A stretch of DNA of 64,000 nucleotides, from positions 62,001-126,000 of the forward strand of contig JACIXC010000004.1 of assembly GCA_014360655.1 (NCBI GenBank), in the 5' to 3' direction. This stretch comes from Actinomycetota bacterium. Lineage in GTDB: Bacteria > Actinomycetota > Geothermincolia > Geothermincolales > RBG-13-55-18. Of the stretch, positions 26,468 through 35,758 are shown one piece after another (position 1 is the stretch's first letter; the number at the start of each line of letters is the position of its first letter). The position numbers and the translations under genes are program-made. The notes under the pieces were generated by a model, which was not told the origin of the DNA, did not search any database, and was given only the letters and a program-made list of their open reading frames with translations.

Positions 26468-28330
26468 ATGGCTTACGGAAACATGGGGAAGATCCTGGAA
26501 GTGGACCTCGCCTCGGGAAGCATGAAGGCAAGGGAGCTCCCCGAGGAAATGTACCGGGAATACATCGGTGGAGCCGGCCTGGCCGCCAAGCTGCTCTACG
26601 ATCACGGGCACCTGGACGCTGAACCCCTGGATCCCGCAAGCCCGCTCATCTTCGCCGCGGGACCCCTCACCGGGATCGGGCTCTCCGGGTCCAGCCGCCT
26701 CTCGGTGGGTGCGCGCTCGCCCCTGACCGGCATCTGGGGGCAGGCCTCCTGCGGGGGCAACTTCGGCCCCGAGCTGAAGCGCTGCGGATACGATGCCATC
26801 TTTTTCCATGGCCGCGCGTCGGGGCCCGTCTATCTCCTCCTGGAAGACGATGAGGCGCGCCTCGTCGACGCCTCAGACCTGTGGGGGAAGGACACCTACG
26901 AGACGACGGACATCCTGAAGGAAAGGCACGGCAAGACCCACAAGGTGCTGGCCATAGGGCCGGCGTCCGAGAACCTGGTCCCCTTCGGGAGCATCGTCAA
27001 TGACAAGGGCCACGTCTTCGGGCGCGCGGGCATGGGCACGGTCATGGGCTCCAAGAAGGTAAAAGCAATCGTGGCCAGGGGCGAGAGGAAGCTCCAGTAC
27101 CGGGACCCCGAGAGATTCGCGGAACTCGCCAGGACTTACCAAGGTTGGGTGGAGAGAAGCGGCATGACCAAGGCCCTGCGCGCCTTCGGCACAGCCTGCA
27201 ACATGGAGTCGAAGATGATCGAGGGCGACGTGCCCACCCGCAACTGGGGGCTGGGCATATGGGAGGAGGGCGGCGAGCGCCTCTCGGGGATCACCATGGA
27301 CGAGGAGATCAAGGTGGGGAGCCGCGCATGTCGGGGTTGCCTGGTGCGCTGCAAGCCGGTGGTGGAAGTCCCGGAAGGACCCTACGCCATGGGACCGGGA
27401 GCCGGCCCGGAGTACGAGACCCTGGGCGCCTTCGGCACCATGCTCATGAACCCGAACCTGGAGGCGGTGGCCTGGATCAACGATTTCTGCAACCGCTCGG
27501 GGATGGACACCATCACCTGCGGGGCCACCTTCGCCTGGGCCATGGACTGCTACGAGAACGGCATCCTCAAGCCGGAGGATTACGAGGGCATAAGGCTGGA
27601 GTGGGGAGACATAGACACGGTGATATCCCTGCTGCCCAGGATCGTCAGGCGGGAGGGGAAGCTGGCGACCCTGCTGGCCATGGGTTCCCGCGCCGCCTCC
27701 CGGGAGGTGGGGGGCGGCAGCGAGCGCTTCCTCACCGACAGCAAGGGACTGGAAGCCCCCATGCACGACCCGCGCCTCGACTGGGGGGACGGCCTGGCCT
27801 ACGCCGTCTCCGTGCGCGGTGCCTGCCACGTCTCCAACATGATGTACCAGCTGGAGTGGGGGGCCATACGCTTCCCGGAGATAGGGCTGGACAAGCATTA
27901 CCGGGGGATGAGCACGGAGTACAAGGCGGAGGCGGCGGCCAAGACCTCCGACCTGGGGTGCATCATGAACTCCGCCTGCTGGTGCGTCTTCCCGGCCACC
28001 TCCTTCACCATCCCGCTGCTGCGCGACCTCTTCAACGCCGTGGCCGGCTACGGCTGGGAGATCGAGGACATGATGCGCGCGGGGGAGCGCGTGTGGTTCC
28101 TGCAGCGCTGCCTGGGCCACATCTGGGGTGCCACGGGGGCCGACGACCGCTTGGGCCAGAGGATCATGACCCCCACGAAGGAGGGCTCCATCGCGGGCGT
28201 GGTCCCCGACATGGAGACCATGCTGCGGGAGTTCTACGAGTATCGCGGGCTGCAGGAGGATGGCAGGCCCAGGCCCGAGGTGCTGCGCTCCCTGGGCCTC
28301 TCCTACCTGGAGAAGGACATCTACAAGTGA
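26468..28330 (+). CDS. aor: Aldehyde:ferredoxin oxidoreductase (tungsten enzyme family)
   Basis: A 620-residue member of the tungsten-pterin AOR family, of normal length. ATG 26468 has GAGGAGG five bases upstream; ATG 26465 is only two bases from it. The N-terminal pterin-binding domain shows YIGGAGLAAKLLYD and LTGIGLSGSSRLSVGARSP. Cluster ligands are ACRGCLVRC near residue 288-296 and a later Cys in the LGCIMNSACWC region near residue 498, consistent with the one 4Fe-4S cluster of the family. It should oxidise aldehydes to carboxylic acids with reduction of ferredoxin, or run in reverse on acids. Which aldehyde is used cannot be read from sequence. The convergent DUF362 ferredoxin protein next door could be an electron partner. 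Confidence 0.93.
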   Translation: MAYGNMGKILEVDLASGSMKARELPEEMYREYIGGAGLAAKLLYDHGHLDAEPLDPASPLIFAAGPLTGIGLSGSSRLSVGARSPLTGIWGQASCGGNFGPELKRCGYDAIFFHGRASGPVYLLLEDDEARLVDASDLWGKDTYETTDILKERHGKTHKVLAIGPASENLVPFGSIVNDKGHVFGRAGMGTVMGSKKVKAIVARGERKLQYRDPERFAELARTYQGWVERSGMTKALRAFGTACNMESKMIEGDVPTRNWGLGIWEEGGERLSGITMDEEIKVGSRACRGCLVRCKPVVEVPEGPYAMGPGAGPEYETLGAFGTMLMNPNLEAVAWINDFCNRSGMDTITCGATFAWAMDCYENGILKPEDYEGIRLEWGDIDTVISLLPRIVRREGKLATLLAMGSRAASREVGGGSERFLTDSKGLEAPMHDPRLDWGDGLAYAVSVRGACHVSNMMYQLEWGAIRFPEIGLDKHYRGMSTEYKAEAAAKTSDLGCIMNSACWCVFPATSFTIPLLRDLFNAVAGYGWEIEDMMRAGERVWFLQRCLGHIWGATGADDRLGQRIMTPTKEGSIAGVVPDMETMLREFYEYRGLQEDGRPRPEVLRSLGLSYLEKDIYK

Positions 28331-28357
28331 CCGCGGGCGCGGGCTTTGCGCTCCCGC

Positions 28358-29440
28358 TCAGTCGTCGATGGGGATGAGTTCGTATTTCTTGCTGCCCAGG
28401 CCCATCTTCTCCGCGTAGTCCACCTGCTTCTGGCAGTCCACCACGGGGTAGATGGAGTGGAAGACGTCCCGGCCCGCCCTTTCGTTCAGGAGGTCCAGGC
28501 TGGCCTGCTCTATGGCCACGATATCCCGGCTGGCCAGGATGCCGATATCCTCAACCACGCGGGCGTCGTTGTAGTTCCAGCAGTCGCAGTCCGGGGTGAC
28601 GTTGATGAGGAAGCTGAAGAAGGCGACCTTGTTCTCCTTGCCCTTGAGCGCTCCCATGCAGTACTCCACCACCTTCTTCTGCGCGTTCTCCAGCACCCCG
28701 GTGAGGCGCACCTGGATGGCCGCCTTGAAGCACATGACGGTGCATTCCCCGCACCCGATGCACTTGCCGCGGTCTATCTTGGCATATTTTTCCTTGCCCT
28801 TGCCGGTGAGGCTGATGGCGCCCGCAGGGCACCACTCCAGGCACTTGCCGCACCCGATGCAGCGCTCGCGGTTCACCGCCGGCTTGATGTCCGAGTGCAT
28901 CTGCTGCTTGCCGCCCCGGCTCCCCATGCCCATCCCCACGTTCTTCAGGGCGCCCCCGAAGCCCATGAACTCGTGGCCGGTGAGATGGGACATGACCACG
29001 AAGGCATCGGCCTGGTAGAAGGCGGAGGCGATCTTCACCGACTTGAGCAGCTCCCCCTCGATGGGCACCTCGTGGAAATCGTGGCCGCGCAGGCCGTCGG
29101 CGATGATGACGGGCGCACCAGTCGTCTCCATGGTGAAGCCGTTGGCGGCGGCGGTCTGCAGGTGCCTCAGCGCGTGAGCCCTCCCCCCCACGTAGAGGGT
29201 GTTGGAATCGCTGACGAAGGGCCTCCCTCCAGCCTTCTTCACCTCATCGACCATGGTTCGTATATAGATGACGGGGATATAGGCGGTGCTCCCCGCTTCC
29301 CCGAAGGAGGTCTTTATGGCCACGAAGTCCCTTTCCTCGATGATCCCCTTCAGGCCTACCTTCTTGCAGAGCTCGGAGAGCTTGTGCAGCATCCCCCGGT
29401 TGGGGCCGCAGTGCATGTTGGCCAGGTAGACTTCGGACAT
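28358..29440 (-). CDS. DUF362 protein with two 4Fe-4S clusters
   Basis: A 360-residue iron-sulfur protein. The DUF362 domain (AIKTSFGEAGSTAYI, VSDSNTLYVGG, SHLTGHEFMGFGGALKNVGMG, in separate places) surrounds a bacterial-type 2[4Fe-4S] ferredoxin segment at about residues 190-240: CIGCGKCLEWCP and CIGCGECTVMC. Start ATG 29440 has GGAGAGGAGG upstream. DUF362 proteins are common in anaerobes, often beside redox enzymes, and their reaction is not established. It converges on the tungsten enzyme gene with only 27 bp between stops, so the two are not in one operon but may act together. Confidence 0.9.
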   Translation of the reverse strand: MSEVYLANMHCGPNRGMLHKLSELCKKVGLKGIIEERDFVAIKTSFGEAGSTAYIPVIYIRTMVDEVKKAGGRPFVSDSNTLYVGGRAHALRHLQTAAANGFTMETTGAPVIIADGLRGHDFHEVPIEGELLKSVKIASAFYQADAFVVMSHLTGHEFMGFGGALKNVGMGMGSRGGKQQMHSDIKPAVNRERCIGCGKCLEWCPAGAISLTGKGKEKYAKIDRGKCIGCGECTVMCFKAAIQVRLTGVLENAQKKVVEYCMGALKGKENKVAFFSFLINVTPDCDCWNYNDARVVEDIGILASRDIVAIEQASLDLLNERAGRDVFHSIYPVVDCQKQVDYAEKMGLGSKKYELIPIDD

Positions 29441-29708
29441 GCGTGTACCTCCTCTCCTTTACGGCAAGGCGACCTGTCGCACCCATTTTAATACATTTCC
29501 TCGCGCCTTACCGACCGGCTCCTTCATGCGTGGATAAGCCCGATGCCGTTCGTTTCCGGTAGGTCAAGGTTTCCCCATTTTGTTCCAAACTATTATATAT
29601 GTTAGCGGAGGGTTCCGCTGGAGGAGGCTTAAGCGGAGGGCGCCGCGGTGAGTGCGTCGCGGGGAACATGATATGGAACAGCGCGTAATTTCGTCGGAGG
29701 AAGGTAAC

Positions 29709-29756
29709 ATGACCATGAGCGGCGAAAGCATGTGCGAGTGCAAGGAGATGATGTGA
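29709..29756 (+). CDS. Possible 15-codon leader peptide with a CxC motif
   Basis: A tiny frame, MTMSGESMCECKEMM, has a very strong ribosome-binding site (GGAGGAAGG, four bases before ATG 29709) and ends in TGA two bases before the ATG of the next gene at 29759. The main gene itself has poorer spacing to any Shine-Dalgarno (AGGAG inside the small frame). This arrangement looks like translational coupling. It could be coincidental; no peptide evidence exists here. Confidence 0.4.
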   Translation: MTMSGESMCECKEMM

Positions 29757-29758
29757 AG

Positions 29759-30820
29759 ATGCAGGAACTGTGTGCCGAGTGTGGTGTTCCCTCCTACTTC
29801 AGCAGCCAGCACCTTTGGCTGAACAACGGGGATATCATAAACGCCACGCTGACCCACGAGCGCCTGACCTTCCTGGAGTTCGAGTTTTTCGACCATGTCG
29901 TAAACGAGGTGGAGCGGACTCTCGGGACCTCGATAGAGCATATCGTGATCACCACGGCGCAGGCGGCCGTGCGCATGTATGTCGCATCCCTCCTGCCGGA
30001 AGGCGTTGGCGACATGATAAGGGCGGGCACGCTCAGCCTGGATAACCTGCACAAGGGCCTCATCGAGGTGGCCGCACTGACGGGGTTCGGAAGGTACGAG
30101 GAACGCGAATCGCGTTACCGGCAGGACGAGGATGATTTCCACGTCGTGAGCATCAAGCGTCCTTTCTCCGTGTACCTGACCGCGGCGACGCACGGCGCCG
30201 CCTACGAGGCCATGTTGGGGTACGACCACGATGTAAGGTATGCGGAGGTGGCCCCCGGGGTTTACGAAATGACCGCCTTTCCTTCACCACACCCGGAAGA
30301 CCTGAGGGAGAGGCTGGCGCCGCGCATGTACGAGCACCGGGACGGCGACCTCGATCTGGAGAGATGCGGGACCTGCGGGGTCCCGAAGTCGCTGCAGAAC
30401 CTGTCCTGGAACGTGGAAGAGGGCACCATCACCAGCAAGATCACCGGCAGGCGGCTTTCCATAAGCGGCCCCAACCTCATCATGCCCATCTTCGAGGAGC
30501 TGGAAAAGGAGCTGGGAGAGGAGATCCCAGCCATGGTGGTGGATGCCGTGCGGGGCTACGCCCGCGGCGGCGTGCTGCCCCCGGGACTTCTCGAGGACAG
30601 GGAGGCGTTCCGCCACGAGCTCGCCCTGCGGGGACTGGGCAACCTGGGACTCCTCGAAGTGGATTCCCGCAAGCTCGAGATGCTGCAACGCAACGTGTGC
30701 CTGCCCCCGGTGGTGGTGGGGTTCGTGCAGGGGATGTACGAAGACCTCCACGGGGTGGAGTCACGGGTGGAGTGGAAGGTCGACGAGGCGGGCGACCTCC
30801 ATATCGTCATCTCCGCCTGA
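29759..30820 (+). CDS. Unknown cytoplasmic protein with two CxxCGVP repeats
   Basis: 353 residues from ATG 29759 (GTG 29753 is an alternative). I do not recognise the family. The protein is internally duplicated: residues about 1-75 start CAECGVPSYF, then an LxLNNG-type strand and a helix FEFFDHVVNEVERTLG; residues about 205-290 start CGTCGVPKSL, then WNVEEGTITSKITGRR and a helix IFEELEKELGEEI. Each half thus has a CxxCGVP motif suited to zinc or iron binding, a beta hairpin and an amphipathic helix, then a helical segment. There are no signal peptide or membrane segments. The arrangement faintly recalls V4R/heme-NO-type small-molecule sensors, but that is speculation. It is preceded by the small coupled frame. 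Confidence 0.75.
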   Translation: MQELCAECGVPSYFSSQHLWLNNGDIINATLTHERLTFLEFEFFDHVVNEVERTLGTSIEHIVITTAQAAVRMYVASLLPEGVGDMIRAGTLSLDNLHKGLIEVAALTGFGRYEERESRYRQDEDDFHVVSIKRPFSVYLTAATHGAAYEAMLGYDHDVRYAEVAPGVYEMTAFPSPHPEDLRERLAPRMYEHRDGDLDLERCGTCGVPKSLQNLSWNVEEGTITSKITGRRLSISGPNLIMPIFEELEKELGEEIPAMVVDAVRGYARGGVLPPGLLEDREAFRHELALRGLGNLGLLEVDSRKLEMLQRNVCLPPVVVGFVQGMYEDLHGVESRVEWKVDEAGDLHIVISA

Positions 30821-31094
30821 TGCAGCCGTTGTGGTGGCAGGAAAGCACAACCTGTCGCGTAAGTTCTGACCGTATCATGCTTTCCCTGGAGGCCGGCTTC
30901 TGCGCGTGCCTACGGCGCGGTGTAGCGACACTTTCTTCCAATAGACCGGTCCCCTCTTCCCATGGACGGGTCTCGCGCGCAAGAGAGCGGACGGCACCGG
31001 ATGCTCTCCGTGGTTAAACGGCTACAAGCTTCGGGAGCAAGCAAGCGCCGTAAAACCAACCCCTAGCGCGGGCCGGATTGATAAACCGCGGTAC

Positions 31095-32789
31095 TCAGCC
31101 CAGCTTGTCCTTGGCCATCTCCTTCAGCTCGCGCTTGAGGATCTTGCCCACGCCGCTCAAGGGAAGCTGGTCCACGAACTCCAGGACCTTGGGGACCTTG
31201 TAGGGAGCCACGTTCTCGCGCAGGTACCCCAGGAGCTTTTCTTTCTCCGCGTCGCTTCTCTCCACGCCCGGCTTGAGGATGATGAACGCCGCCACCCGCT
31301 CCGAGCCCGGTCGTTCCGGGTCGGGCACGCCGATGGAGGCGGCCATGTCCACGTCGGGGTGCTTGACCAGCACGTCGTCCAGCTCACGTGTGAAGACCTT
31401 GAAGCCGGAGACGTTGACCATGTCCTTCACACGGTCCACGATGTAGAAGTAACCGTCCTCGTCCATGTAGGCCACGTCGCCGGTGTACATCCAACCGTCG
31501 CGCACGGCGTTGGCCGTCTCCTCGGGCTTGCCGAAGTAACCCTGCATGAGCTGCGGGCCGCGCACGGCGATCTCCCCGGGATCGCCCGGGGCGGCCAGCT
31601 CTCCGGTTTCGGGGTCCACCAGCTTGAACTCGGTGTCGGGGAGGGGCATGCCGATGGAGCCGGGCTTCTTCGTGCCGTAGCGGGGGTTGCAGCAGGTGAC
31701 GGGGGAGGTCTCGGTCATGCCGTAGAGCTCGATGAAGCGGTTCTTGCCGATAACGCCCTCCAGCTCGCCGATGCTCTCCGGGGGGAAGGGGGCCGCCGCG
31801 CTGAGGCAGAACTTGATGCCCGAGAAATCGAGCTTCTTGAAGCCCTCCTCCTTCATGAGCTGGTAGAAGACGGTAGGCACGTTGACCACGACGGTCGGCC
31901 TGTGCTTCTTGATGAAGGCCACCAGGCGGTGGGTGTCGCGCGGGTCGGGCACGCACACCTGGGTGGCCCCGTAGGTGATGCAGAACCCTCCCAGGGCAAG
32001 GCCCGCGATGTGGAAGAGGGGGAAGGCTGAGACGGCCACCTCGTCCGGCTTGAGGTCCAGCCAGGTGAGGGTCTGCAGGCGGTTGCACATGTAGCTGCGC
32101 TGGGTGAGCATGGCCCCCTTGGCGGGCCCCGTGGTGCCGCCCGTGTACATGAGGAAGATGAGGTCGTCCATGGACCGCTTCACCTCCACCGGGTCGGAGG
32201 GCATGCCCTTGATGGCCTCGAGGAAGGGCACCACCTTCTTGCCGGCCAGGGGCCGCGTCTCCGCGGTGGGGATCTTCTTGGCGAGCTTTCCCAGGATGCG
32301 CAGCGGCGCCGGCATGAAATCGCCGATGCCGCTGACGAGTACCGTGGAGAAGTCCACCCTGTCCGCCACCTCGGCGACCTTGTCGAAGAGGATGTCGGTG
32401 GTCAGGATGACCTTGGCCCCGGAGTCCCTGAGCTGGTGCTCCATCTCGTGGGCGGTGAGCAGGGGGCTCAGGCCCGTGGAAACGCCCCCCGCCTTCTGCA
32501 CCGCCACCACGCCGATGTAGTGGGCGGGGATGTTGGGCATGTGCATGCCCACCACGTCGTCGGGCTTCAGGCCCTGTGAGATGAGGTAGGCGGCCAGCTG
32601 GTTGGAGAGCTTATCCATCTGGCGATAGGTGATCTCGCGGCCCATGTAGATGATGCACGTCTTGTCCGGGTATCTTTTCACCGCCTCCCGGAACTTCTCG
32701 GCGAAGGTCTTTTCCTCGTACTGCAGGGTGGGCGGAACGTGCTCATCGTAGTTCTGCAACCAGGGTTTACCGGCGTAAACGTCGCTCAT
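31095..32789 (-). CDS. Long-chain acyl-CoA ligase (AMP-forming)
   Basis: A 564-residue member of the ANL superfamily, normal length for FadD-like ligases. Motifs in order: P-loop YTGGTTGPAKGAMLT near residue 215, YGMTETSP near 345, the hinge YTGDVAYMDEDGY with YIVDR near 450, and the C-terminal catalytic Lys in LSGVGKILKREL near 549. It activates fatty acids to acyl-CoA through an acyl-adenylate in the cytoplasm or at the membrane. ATG 32789 follows GGAGGGGG. With two secreted lipases, an SCP2 protein and acyl-CoA synthetase subunits in the same window, a role in using scavenged lipids is plausible. No TetR-type palindrome is seen before it. Confidence 0.93.
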   Translation of the reverse strand: MSDVYAGKPWLQNYDEHVPPTLQYEEKTFAEKFREAVKRYPDKTCIIYMGREITYRQMDKLSNQLAAYLISQGLKPDDVVGMHMPNIPAHYIGVVAVQKAGGVSTGLSPLLTAHEMEHQLRDSGAKVILTTDILFDKVAEVADRVDFSTVLVSGIGDFMPAPLRILGKLAKKIPTAETRPLAGKKVVPFLEAIKGMPSDPVEVKRSMDDLIFLMYTGGTTGPAKGAMLTQRSYMCNRLQTLTWLDLKPDEVAVSAFPLFHIAGLALGGFCITYGATQVCVPDPRDTHRLVAFIKKHRPTVVVNVPTVFYQLMKEEGFKKLDFSGIKFCLSAAAPFPPESIGELEGVIGKNRFIELYGMTETSPVTCCNPRYGTKKPGSIGMPLPDTEFKLVDPETGELAAPGDPGEIAVRGPQLMQGYFGKPEETANAVRDGWMYTGDVAYMDEDGYFYIVDRVKDMVNVSGFKVFTRELDDVLVKHPDVDMAASIGVPDPERPGSERVAAFIILKPGVERSDAEKEKLLGYLRENVAPYKVPKVLEFVDQLPLSGVGKILKRELKEMAKDKLG

Positions 32790-33208
32790 CTTACCCCCTC
32801 CTTACCGTAGATGCCTCCATCCCGTTCGGTATTCGTATGTGCGCGGGGCGGCCCACATCACGACCGGGTTTCTGCGGCGCCTCCCGGAACAGGTGCTTCG
32901 CTTGCCGGAGCGAAGGTCTTCTCCCCCGGCCTCCTCCGTTGCACGTGCCCGCGCGTACTACCTCCTGCCGACTGCCTACCCCGCCCCTAATATAACAAAG
33001 ATCGCTCATGAGGTGTAAATCGGCTACCGCGGCCGGCCGGGGCGTGTGCTGGTTGAGAACGGAGAGGCGCCCATCTGCAGCGTATGGGGAGGTCACCGGC
33101 GTCATGCCGTGGGTTCGCCCACCGACACCGTGGAGGTTGCCTGCGCCATGGCGGCGAACGGGGCGATCGCAGGAAGCATGCCGTGGCCCGGGAAGCGGAC
33201 CCGGTGTT
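32790..33208. other. Intergenic, no gene seen
   Basis: 419 bp between the acyl-CoA ligase start and the sensor kinase stop (both minus strand). It should contain the ligase promoter. An AT-rich patch near 32985-33010 (ctaatataacaaag) is the only obvious promoter-like stretch. No hairpin, repeat or short gene with a convincing ribosome-binding site was found. Confidence 0.5.
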
Positions 33209-35758
33209 TCACCTCAGGGTGAAGCGGAAGGTGGAGCCGCCCCCAGGGCGGGGTTCGTACCAGATGCGCCCTCCGTGGGCTTCCACGATCTCCCGGGCGA
33301 TGTAGAGGCCCAGCCCCATTCCCGGCTTGGAGTGGTGGAGCACCTCATCCACCTGGTAGAAGCGCTCGAAGATGCGCTCCCGGTCCTTTTCCGGAACCCC
33401 GGGGCCCCGGTCCATGACCGAGACCCACAGCTCGCCGGAACGCTCCGCGGCGGAGATCTCCACCGGCGAGCCGTCCGGCGAGAAATTCACCGCGTTGTCC
33501 AGGAGGATGATGAGGAGGCGGGTTATCCTCTCCGGGTCGATACGGCGCGGGGACAGCCCGGGAGGCACCGATATCCTGAAGCGGCCCGCGAACCCCTTGC
33601 CTTCCATCTCCCTGACGGCATTCTCGATGAGGGGTCCAACATCCGTGTTTCTGCGGTTGAGGGGAAAGCGCCCCCGCTCTATGCGGGAGACGTCGAGCAG
33701 TTCCCTCAGCAGCATGTCCAGGCGGTCCGCACCGGCGCTGATGGTTTCCAGTATATCCCTTTTCGCCTCCCGCGACATCATGTCCTCGTAATCGAGCAGG
33801 GTTATGGCGTAACCCTTCATGAGGGTGATCGGGTGTCGCAGCTCGTGGGAGGCGATGTCGATGAAGTCCTTGAGGCCCTGTTCGCGGGAGAGCCGTTCTT
33901 CCTCCACCGCCAGGGCGCGTGCCAGGGTTCCCAGCATCTCCGCCTCGGCGTCCGAGAGCACCCTTTCCTCCCGGCTGAATACGGAGAGGAACCCCATGGT
34001 CCTTCCCATGCTTACCACGGGGTGGCTGGCGCAAGAGGAATACTTATCGTACAGGGAGAAGGCGCAGTCGCGGCAGCGGACCTGTAACGCTTCCCCGCCG
34101 TGGAAGACCGTTTCCCGGACACCCTCCTCGATGAGGTGGTGGAGAAAACAGCCGGCGGGGTTTTCGTGGACCCGGAAATCCACCCCATGCGGCGTGGTGA
34201 AGAGGATGGAGAGCCGGCCCCTTTCCTCGCGGGCGTAGGAGATATGATCCGCTTCCAGGATTTCCCTTGCGGCGAGGATAATCCTCTCGATGTTGGCGAT
34301 GACGTCCGGGCCCAGGGAGGTGAAGAGGCGGTTGAGCGTCTCCAGGCGGGCGCGGGCGCGGCTGCGCTCGCTGATGTCGCGGGCGTTGATCACCACCCCT
34401 CCCACGGCCGGGTCGCGGAGGAGGTTGTAGCCGGTCACCTCCAGTTGCAGCCAGTTGCCGTCTCGGTGCCGGAAGCGGACCTCGTGATGTCCACGCGAGC
34501 CCGGGTGTTCCCGGGACCTGAGAAAGACGTCGCGGGCCCTGTTCCTGTCCCCCGGATGTACGAACTCGAAGATGTCGCTCTCCGCCAGCTCCCGCTCGCT
34601 GTATCCGAGCACCCTTGCGACGGAAGGGCTCTGGTAGGTGACCCTTCCCTCCGCATCGAGGATGAGGATGAGGTCCAGGGAGTTCTCGATGAGGGAGCGG
34701 AAACGCCGTTCTTCTCCCTCCAGTCTGTCCAGCATGCCGTTGATGGAGCGGCTGAGACTCGCTATCTCGTCTTTCCCGCTCGCGGCGACGCGGAGGGAAG
34801 GGTCTCCCGCGTCGCCGATGGCGGCGATCTCCCGGTCGAGGCGGCTCACGCGGCGCAGGAAGGTCCTTTCGAGCAGGAGGAAGATCATGGCGAAGATGAC
34901 CAGCGAGGACATGGCCAGAAAGGCCATGTAATAGAAGAAGGTGCGCAGGCCCTCGCGGTGGATGGTCCTTTCCATGTTCACCCGCAGGATGAGTGCGGGA
35001 TTCCCGCGTATATCCTGCAGCAAGCCGTAGGCATGCAAGTGGTTCGAGCCCTGCACCTGTACGGGGAACTCCTCTCCCCCCAGCAGGCGGCTCTCCGCCT
35101 GCAGCCAGTCGGCGTCGTCCGTCTTCAGGCCCGCGGCCCCTAACTCGACATCAAGGCGGAAAGGGGCGATGATGCGCGCCATCTCCTCCTCGTCCAGCAG
35201 GCGGCCCATGACCAGGGCGCCCCGCGGGGGGCCCACGCCCCTGCTGGTGAGGATGGGTTGGGAGGAGACCAGGAAAGGTCCATCGAGCGTCATGAGCAAT
35301 CCGGAGACGCCCTCCCCTGTGCTCGCGGGTTGCAGGAGGGGGGAGCCGGGAGAGAGGTGAGCGAGGAGGCCCGTCGGGAGTGGTGTTTCCCGCTCCCGGA
35401 CGAGGTCCATGCCCTTGGCTTGAACGATCCCTCCCTCGACGTCGAGGAACGCGACGGCCTGCACGCGTATGCCCACGAGGGAACCCTCGTTCAGGTTGGC
35501 CTCCACGTATTCCCGGGAGCGGTCCTCCATGAAGGCGTAGGTATCGTCCCACACGGCCCAGTCCCTGGTCGTGCGCGAGAGGTCATCGACCTCGCTGCGG
35601 ACGGCGTCCAGGGCACGCGCGGCGTTTTCCTCCGCCTCCTTCCTTTCGAGGCCCCGGTATCCGCCCATGATGAACACCCAGGACAACAGGTGGAGCAGCC
35701 CCATCAGGAGCAGGAAGGTGAGAACGGAAGCAAGTACGGCTTTCCTACGTAGAGACAA
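33209..35758 (-). CDS. Membrane sensor histidine kinase (CHASE4-HAMP-PAS-GAF-HisKA-HATPase)
   Basis: An 849-residue kinase starting at TTG 35758, supported by GGAGGA five bases upstream. Transmembrane helix 1 spans about residues 8-32, followed by an extracytoplasmic CHASE4-like sensor (TTRDWAVWDDTYAFM) and helix 2 near 272-300. A HAMP linker, a PAS domain (about 352-470) and a GAF-like domain (about 485-620) come next. The GAF-like domain has a cysteine cluster (CFLHH, CRDC, SSC) that could bind metal or an iron-sulfur cluster. The HisKA box IASHELRHP carries phospho-acceptor His638. The HATPase has N, G1 (GPGVPE) and G2 (GMGLGLYIAREI) boxes. No response regulator is adjacent. Confidence 0.93.
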   Translation of the reverse strand: MSLRRKAVLASVLTFLLLMGLLHLLSWVFIMGGYRGLERKEAEENAARALDAVRSEVDDLSRTTRDWAVWDDTYAFMEDRSREYVEANLNEGSLVGIRVQAVAFLDVEGGIVQAKGMDLVRERETPLPTGLLAHLSPGSPLLQPASTGEGVSGLLMTLDGPFLVSSQPILTSRGVGPPRGALVMGRLLDEEEMARIIAPFRLDVELGAAGLKTDDADWLQAESRLLGGEEFPVQVQGSNHLHAYGLLQDIRGNPALILRVNMERTIHREGLRTFFYYMAFLAMSSLVIFAMIFLLLERTFLRRVSRLDREIAAIGDAGDPSLRVAASGKDEIASLSRSINGMLDRLEGEERRFRSLIENSLDLILILDAEGRVTYQSPSVARVLGYSERELAESDIFEFVHPGDRNRARDVFLRSREHPGSRGHHEVRFRHRDGNWLQLEVTGYNLLRDPAVGGVVINARDISERSRARARLETLNRLFTSLGPDVIANIERIILAAREILEADHISYAREERGRLSILFTTPHGVDFRVHENPAGCFLHHLIEEGVRETVFHGGEALQVRCRDCAFSLYDKYSSCASHPVVSMGRTMGFLSVFSREERVLSDAEAEMLGTLARALAVEEERLSREQGLKDFIDIASHELRHPITLMKGYAITLLDYEDMMSREAKRDILETISAGADRLDMLLRELLDVSRIERGRFPLNRRNTDVGPLIENAVREMEGKGFAGRFRISVPPGLSPRRIDPERITRLLIILLDNAVNFSPDGSPVEISAAERSGELWVSVMDRGPGVPEKDRERIFERFYQVDEVLHHSKPGMGLGLYIAREIVEAHGGRIWYEPRPGGGSTFRFTLR

